In this document: positions 7,225-10,811 of the stretch, one piece after another
Position numbering within the stretch: position 1 is the first letter of the stretch
Layout: each line of letters starts with the position of its first letter
DNA from: an uncultured Bacteroides sp.
GTDB lineage: Bacteria; Bacteroidota; Bacteroidia; Bacteroidales; Bacteroidaceae
Direction of reading: 5' to 3'
NCBI GenBank assembly: GCA_905203765.1
Contig: CAJKXC010000076.1
Coordinates: forward strand, 1-10,811
Length of the DNA stretch: 10,811 nucleotides
Made by a program: the position numbers and the translations under genes
The notes under the pieces: generated by a model
Databases searched by the model: none
Told to the model about the DNA's origin: nothing
The model's input: only the letters and a program-made list of their open reading frames with translations

Positions 7225-8061
7225 ATGAGAAAACTGATCCTTTTTGTTTTTGTGTGGAGCACAATGGCTCTTCCTGCTTTTTCGCAGACTTATCAGGAGC
7301 TTAGCGAACGCGCTATTGCCGCGACGGAGCAAGACAGCCTGGCACAGGCTGAAACTTATATTCTGCAAGCCTTGAAACTGGAACCTGCCAATCCGCATAA
7401 CGCTCTGCTGTTCTCGAACCTGGGAACGATACAGCGCCGCCAGCACCAGTATGAACAGGCTCTTGAATCCTATACGCTTGCATTGAACATCGCCCCGCGT
7501 GCCGTGCCCATCTTGCTGAACCGCGCTGCCCTCTACCTGGAACAGGGCAAAGATGAGCTGGCAAGAATAGACTATTCCCTGGTTCTGGATATAGACAAGG
7601 ATAATCTGGAAGCCTTGTTGATGCGTGCCTATATCTATATGCAGCAACGTAATTATAGCTTTGCAAGGGCGGACTATGAGCGCTTGCTGAAGATTGATCC
7701 ACAAAGCTATAACGGGCTCCTCGGACTGGCTACACTGGAACAGAAGGAAGGCAAGTATGAAGCGGCGCTTTCAATCTTGAACAGGATGATTGTGGATGGT
7801 GGCAGCGATGTGCAGTCGACGGCTCCGCTTTATGTGGCGCGTGCCGGTGTTGAGAATGATATGAAACACACCGATCTGGCTCTGATGGATCTGGAAGAAG
7901 CCATTAAGCTGAACCCCTCGCTGATGGAAGCTTATCTGATGCGGGGACAGATTTATCTCTCCCAAAAGAAGAAGGATCTGGCTAAACGCGACTTTGAAAA
8001 AGCCGTTTCCCTGGGAATTCCACAGGCGGATGTGCGCGATTTGTTGAAGCAGTGTAAATAA
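7225..8061 (+). CDS. Exported tetratricopeptide-repeat protein
   Basis: A 278-residue protein of unknown specific function. Residues 1-20 form a signal peptide: MRKL, a hydrophobic stretch, then ALPAFS with likely cleavage before Gln21. There is no lipobox cysteine, so a soluble periplasmic location is likely. From about residue 25 to 266 it is built of roughly six or seven 34-residue tetratricopeptide repeats, seen in the periodic pattern of small and aromatic positions and ends such as LEPAN, NIAPR, DIDKD, KIDPQ and KLNPS. TPR arrays act as protein-binding scaffolds; no catalytic domain is visible. It starts 10 bp after the cysK stop and so probably shares its transcript, though a role in cysteine metabolism cannot be inferred from that. 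Its stop codon lies 3 bp from the convergent recQ stop. Confidence 0.9.
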   Translation: MRKLILFVFVWSTMALPAFSQTYQELSERAIAATEQDSLAQAETYILQALKLEPANPHNALLFSNLGTIQRRQHQYEQALESYTLALNIAPRAVPILLNRAALYLEQGKDELARIDYSLVLDIDKDNLEALLMRAYIYMQQRNYSFARADYERLLKIDPQSYNGLLGLATLEQKEGKYEAALSILNRMIVDGGSDVQSTAPLYVARAGVENDMKHTDLALMDLEEAIKLNPSLMEAYLMRGQIYLSQKKKDLAKRDFEKAVSLGIPQADVRDLLKQCK

Positions 8062-8064
8062 AGA

Positions 8065-9876
8065 TCAACTGTATTTCCGTATCAATTCCACAAACTCTTT
8101 TCCGTATTTCTTTTTCTTGTATTCGCCGATGCCGCTGATGTTGCCAAACTCTTCTACGGTCGTGGGGCGGGAGATGCTGAGCAAGTGGAGCACCTTGTCG
8201 GATAGTACGATATAGGCGGGGAGCGCTTCCTGGTCTGCAAGCCGTTTGCGGAGCAGGCGTAGCGCTTCGAAAAGTTCATCGCTTTCTATATTGGGCAGTC
8301 CTAAAGGCAGTTCCCTGGTTGGAACGGTGGATTTGCGTTTGCGTCCCCGTGCCGTTTCTGTGGCTTCTTCGCGGCGGATTACGGCAAGCTGTGCGTGTGC
8401 TCTGCCGAATAGGATATCTGTTCCGCTCGGAGTGATTTTTAAATGGTTGTTTTCGTTATAGGCTATTTCAAAGTAGCCCAGTTGCAGCATTTGGAGCAGG
8501 TAGTCGTGCCAGTCCCGTGCCGGAACTTCACGCCCGGCTCCGAAGGTTTTCAGGCGGTGATAACCTCTTTCCGTAACTTCGGCACTCATGTTTCCCCTGA
8601 GTATGTCTACTAATATGCTTATTCCTGTCTGCTGTTCTGTACGTGCTATGGCGCTGAGTGCTTTTTGTACGATTATTGTACCGTCGAACCGCTCCGGTGG
8701 ATTCTTGCAGACATCGCAATTACCGCAATCATGGGTGGTGTTTTCGCCGAAATAACTTAGCAGGATGCGCCGTCGGCAGATGTCCGCTTCGGCATATTGC
8801 TGCATGCGTTGGAGCTTTTCCAGATTGATGCTTTGCTGTCCGCTGTCCGTTGCAAACTTGGTTAGCAGGATGAGGTCTGCCAACGAATAGAACAGAAGGG
8901 TGTCACTGGGCAGCCCGTCCCGTCCGGCACGTCCTATTTCCTGGTAGAAACTTTCGATGCTTTTGGGCAGGTTGTAGTGAATGACCCAGCGCACATTGCT
9001 TTTGTCTATACCCATTCCGAAAGCAATGGTGGCGCATACCACCTGCACGCGGTCGTTGATGAAGTCATCCTGTGCTTCGTCTCTCCGCAAGGGGGACAAG
9101 CCTGCATGGTAGACGGCGGCACGGATGCCTTGCTTTTGCAGCATTTGCGCTACGGATTCCGTTTTGCTTCTGCTCATGCAATAAATGATGCCGCTTTCTC
9201 CGGGATGGCGGGCAATGAAGTCGAGGATGGCCTTGCTCTTTTCCCTTTGCTGGTAGCCGCGTTTCACGGTGAGACTCAGGTTGGGACGGTCGAAAGACGA
9301 GATGAAAACCCTGGGGTTATCAAGGTGTAATTGTTTAATAATATCCTCGCGGGTTATCTTGTCGGCAGTAGCGGTTAGAGCGACGATGGGAACCTTGGGA
9401 AACAGCTGGTGCAAGATGCCCATCTGCGTGTATTCCGGGCGGAAATCATGTCCCCATTGCGAGATGCAGTGAGCTTCGTCAATGGCGAACAGGGAGATAT
9501 GCATATCCCTTAACAGGTAGTTGATTTCGGATAATAACTTTTCAGGAGAAATATACAGCAGTTTCAGCTTGCCTTCCATGCAGGCGCGGCGCAGGGCGGC
9601 ATTCTCCGTTTCATCATTATTGCTGTTCAGCGCACCGGCGGCAATACCGTTGGCACAGAGTGATTCGACCTGGTCTTTCATCAGGGAGATAAGCGGGGAA
9701 ACCACGACAGCCGTGCCGTCACATAGCAGGGCCGGCAGTTGGTAGCAGATGGACTTCCCCCCGCCTGTGGGCATTAGCACCAGGGCATCTTTGCGGTCCA
9801 GCAAGTGATGGATAATCTCTTCCTGCAAAGGGCGGAAACTGTCATAACCGAAGTATGTTTTGAGCGTTTGTAGCAT
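8065..9876 (-). CDS. recQ: ATP-dependent DNA helicase RecQ
   Basis: A 3'-to-5' superfamily 2 DNA helicase acting in recombination and fork repair. The 603-residue protein has the full bacterial RecQ architecture. It begins with the RecQ motif 0 region (FGYDSFRPLQEEII, residues 9-22) and Walker A PTGGGKS (36-42). DEAH follows at 134-137, with the aromatic-rich loop CISQWGHDFRP. SFDRPNL and the arginine-finger motif QEIGRAGRDG come next. The zinc-binding cysteines are at 367, 384, 387 and 390, with the same spacing as in E. coli RecQ. A winged-helix RQC region spans roughly 395-515 and a C-terminal HRDC domain about 524-600. No key residue is missing. The start at 9876 puts motif 0 near the N-terminus as expected and lies about 20 nt from the inferred transcription start. 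It is convergent with the TPR gene and divergent from the AraC-type gene. Bacteroides genomes often carry more than one RecQ, so this may be one paralogue. Confidence 0.97.
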   Translation of the reverse strand: MLQTLKTYFGYDSFRPLQEEIIHHLLDRKDALVLMPTGGGKSICYQLPALLCDGTAVVVSPLISLMKDQVESLCANGIAAGALNSNNDETENAALRRACMEGKLKLLYISPEKLLSEINYLLRDMHISLFAIDEAHCISQWGHDFRPEYTQMGILHQLFPKVPIVALTATADKITREDIIKQLHLDNPRVFISSFDRPNLSLTVKRGYQQREKSKAILDFIARHPGESGIIYCMSRSKTESVAQMLQKQGIRAAVYHAGLSPLRRDEAQDDFINDRVQVVCATIAFGMGIDKSNVRWVIHYNLPKSIESFYQEIGRAGRDGLPSDTLLFYSLADLILLTKFATDSGQQSINLEKLQRMQQYAEADICRRRILLSYFGENTTHDCGNCDVCKNPPERFDGTIIVQKALSAIARTEQQTGISILVDILRGNMSAEVTERGYHRLKTFGAGREVPARDWHDYLLQMLQLGYFEIAYNENNHLKITPSGTDILFGRAHAQLAVIRREEATETARGRKRKSTVPTRELPLGLPNIESDELFEALRLLRKRLADQEALPAYIVLSDKVLHLLSISRPTTVEEFGNISGIGEYKKKKYGKEFVELIRKYS

Positions 9877-9902
9877 AATGAGACGGCATATATTTCTGCC
9901 GG

Positions 9903-9935
9903 CAAAGTTACACTAATTATTGTATAAACTACAAA
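9903..9935 (-). promoter_or_regulatory. recQ promoter, Bacteroides consensus
   Basis: Read on the - strand, TTTG (9935-9932) is followed after 21 bp by TAACTTTG (9910-9903), an exact match to the TTTG (-33) and TAnnTTTG (-7) boxes of the Bacteroides housekeeping sigma factor. Transcription would start near 9896, about 20 nt before the recQ ATG at 9876. A 5-bp inverted repeat (CGGCA/TGCCG, 9884-9901) lies within the short leader; it may be incidental. Confidence 0.7.
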
Positions 9936-10062
9936 AAGAGAATCATCAAGATTTTTATAACACTTATATTTTTAAAAACGTTAAATTTCCTTATTCGAAC
10001 CGTCGATAACCCGCATTCAACCTTTTTCGCTGTTTAATTATCAAAAATATATACGGGAAAAG

Positions 10063-10093
10063 TTGCGTATTAAAAAAAAATGTCAGACTTTTG
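10063..10093 (+). promoter_or_regulatory. Probable promoter of the AraC-type gene
   Basis: TTG at 10063-10065 is followed after 20 bp by GACTTTTG (10086-10093), which matches the Bacteroides -7 consensus TAnnTTTG at five of six fixed positions (G for the first T). Transcription would begin near 10100, giving a leader of about 55 nt. A second near match, AACCTTTG at 10109-10116, has its nearest TTTG only 15 bp upstream and is less likely. The -7 box lies inside a palindrome. Confidence 0.4.
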
Positions 10094-10101
10094 TAAAGTC
10101 T
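10085..10101. repeat. 17-bp palindrome overlapping the regulator's -7 box
   Basis: AGACTTT (10085-10091) and AAAGTCT (10095-10101) are perfect 7-bp inverted repeats around TGT. It overlaps the proposed -7 box of the downstream regulator gene, an arrangement typical of operators for repression. It has no T-run after it, so it is not an intrinsic terminator. A second, imperfect inverted repeat (GGAAAACC at 10105-10112 with GG-A-TTTTCC at 10116-10124) follows at once. Operator function is an inference from position and symmetry. Confidence 0.45.
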
Positions 10102-10154
10102 AAGGGAAAACCTTTGGATTTTCCGATTTTAAACAACCCTAACCAGTTAATTCA

Positions 10155-10619
10155 ATGAGTGATTTAGAAAAGAAAGTACAGGAAAAAGAGACGAAGAAAC
10201 GTCCTTACAACCTGCGAGAAAAGAAAGAAAAGGATGCTGCTTACCGTTCTTTGATAAGACCGGAGCTGGCAGATGAGTTGTACGACAAGATTATGAATAT
10301 CGTTGTCGTAGGAAAGAAGTACAGAGATCCTGATTATTCTGCTAAAGATTTAGCGAAAGAGTTGCAAACGAATACTCGCTATTTGTCGGCGGTAGTCAAT
10401 TCACGCTTCGGCATGAATTATTCCTGCCTGCTGAATGAATACAGAGTAAAGGAAGCACAGCACTTGTTAACAGACAAGCGATATGCTGATAAGAATGTAG
10501 AAGAGATCAGTACGATGGTTGGTTTTGCAAACCGTCAGTCTTTTTATGCTGCTTTCTATAAAAATGTAGGTGAAACCCCTAACGGTTATCGTAAGAAACA
10601 CGCTTCTAAGAAGAAATAA
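10155..10619 (+). CDS. Small free-standing AraC-type DNA-binding protein
   Basis: A 154-residue cytoplasmic protein made of little more than an AraC/XylS-type DNA-binding domain. Residues about 61-103 form the first helix-turn-helix (YSAKDLAKELQ then TRYLSAVVN, followed by the linker-helix pattern LLNEYRVKEAQHLL). Residues about 115-147 form the second (VEEISTMVGFANRQSFYAAF then GETPNGYRK, the family's closing signature). No ligand-binding or receiver domain precedes it. Instead, 17 of the first 27 residues are charged (Lys, Glu, Asp, Arg), a likely disordered tail, and the C-terminus ends HASKKK. Similar sequences occur as the C-terminal output part of Bacteroides regulators. Target genes are unknown. 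It stands alone between a divergent promoter region and a strong terminator, so it is probably monocistronic. The start at 10155 is the first ATG after the promoter region and gives the complete charged tail. Confidence 0.88.
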   Translation: MSDLEKKVQEKETKKRPYNLREKKEKDAAYRSLIRPELADELYDKIMNIVVVGKKYRDPDYSAKDLAKELQTNTRYLSAVVNSRFGMNYSCLLNEYRVKEAQHLLTDKRYADKNVEEISTMVGFANRQSFYAAFYKNVGETPNGYRKKHASKKK

Positions 10620-10641
10620 TTCTCATAGATGAACGAATAGA

Positions 10642-10695
10642 AAAAGGAATATTCCGAGACGGTTGTTTCGGGATACTTCCTTTTCTTCGTTTTTT
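10642..10695 (+). terminator. Strong intrinsic terminator after the AraC-type gene
   Basis: A long hairpin begins 22 bp after the stop codon. AAAAGGAA (10642-10649) pairs with TTCCTTTT (10677-10684). TATTCCGAGA (10650-10659) pairs with TTTCGGGATA (10666-10675), including two G-T pairs. There is one bulged C (10676) and a 6-nt loop (10660-10665). A run of six T's follows at 10690-10695. This should end the regulator transcript and separate it from the lipoprotein gene. Confidence 0.85.
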
Positions 10696-10721
10696 AGTAA
10701 CACACTAATACTTCCTGGCAC

Positions 10722-10811
10722 ATGAAGAAACAACTGATTTTTATGGTTACCGCCCTCTCTTTGCTGACAGCTTGTGGCGGGACTCCGAAAACAACTGCTG
10801 AGGCAGATAAA
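10722..10811 (+). CDS. Lipoprotein, N-terminal 30 residues only
   Basis: An open frame from ATG 10722 runs off the window end. It encodes a lipoprotein signal peptide: MKKQ, a hydrophobic core, then the lipobox LTAC with Cys18 as the predicted acylated residue, followed by GGTPKTTAEADK. The residues just after the cysteine lack the acidic pair seen in Bacteroides surface-lipoprotein export signals, so an inward, periplasm-facing lipoprotein is more likely. The mature protein cannot be identified from the 12 residues after Cys18. The start is 26 bp after the terminator T-run, and no clear -7 box is seen in that short gap. Confidence 0.8.
   Translation, partial: MKKQLIFMVTALSLLTACGGTPKTTAEADK

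Larger units (their letters stand above)
9877..10154. other. AT-rich divergent intergenic region
   Basis: This 278-bp gap separates recQ (-) from the AraC-type gene (+). It holds the recQ promoter at its left end. At its right end are a probable promoter for the regulator gene and two adjacent inverted repeats (from 10085 and from 10105). The middle (about 9940-10060) is very AT-rich, and I see no coding frame, tRNA or structured RNA there. A run of nine A's lies at 10072-10080. Confidence 0.7.

Noticed and set aside
6243..7262. 339-codon open frame on the - strand covering all of cysK
   Set aside because: Longer than cysK itself, but its translation is low-complexity His/Arg/Gln-rich sequence without domains, while the + strand frame is a clear cysteine synthase.
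10072..10080. Run of nine A's as a possible phase-variation tract
   Set aside because: It lies upstream of the proposed promoter in AT-rich DNA and outside any coding frame, so a single sequence gives no evidence of variable length.

Overview
The window looks like chromosomal DNA of a Bacteroides-type member of the Bacteroidota. The evidence is the close-packed leuA-leuC-leuD-(second leuA-like)-leuB order, A-rich spacers without clear Shine-Dalgarno sequences, matches to the Bacteroides promoter boxes (TTTG near -33, TAnnTTTG near -7), and the style of the small AraC-type regulator and exported proteins. The genus is an inference from these features.

Layout: positions 1-6161 carry a branched-chain amino acid operon on the + strand: leuA (5' end missing), leuC, leuD, a second enzyme of the isopropylmalate/homocitrate synthase family, and leuB. 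The second synthase matches Leptospira citramalate synthase (as recalled) residue for residue at the positions that set pyruvate specificity, so I call it cimA. The operon then encodes leucine synthesis (LeuA, LeuCD, LeuB) and also the pyruvate route to 2-oxobutyrate for isoleucine (CimA, with the same LeuCD and LeuB). A hairpin follows leuB. Next come cysK (O-acetylserine sulfhydrylase, 6261-7214) and, 10 bp on, an exported tetratricopeptide-repeat protein (7225-8061).

A convergent recQ helicase gene lies on the - strand (8065-9876), with only 3 bp between its stop codon and that of the TPR gene. It has a near-canonical Bacteroides promoter. A 278-bp AT-rich divergent intergenic region follows, holding the recQ promoter, a probable promoter for the next gene and a 17-bp palindrome. 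Then come a small free-standing AraC-type DNA-binding protein (10155-10619), a strong intrinsic terminator, and the first 30 codons of a lipoprotein running off the window.

Most of the window is ordinary core metabolism and DNA repair. I see no mobile element, CRISPR array, tRNA or rRNA, and no convincing undescribed multi-gene system. The points most worth a second look are the probable citramalate synthase, which is likely to be labelled as a second 2-isopropylmalate synthase, and the sensor-less regulator with its palindromic upstream site.
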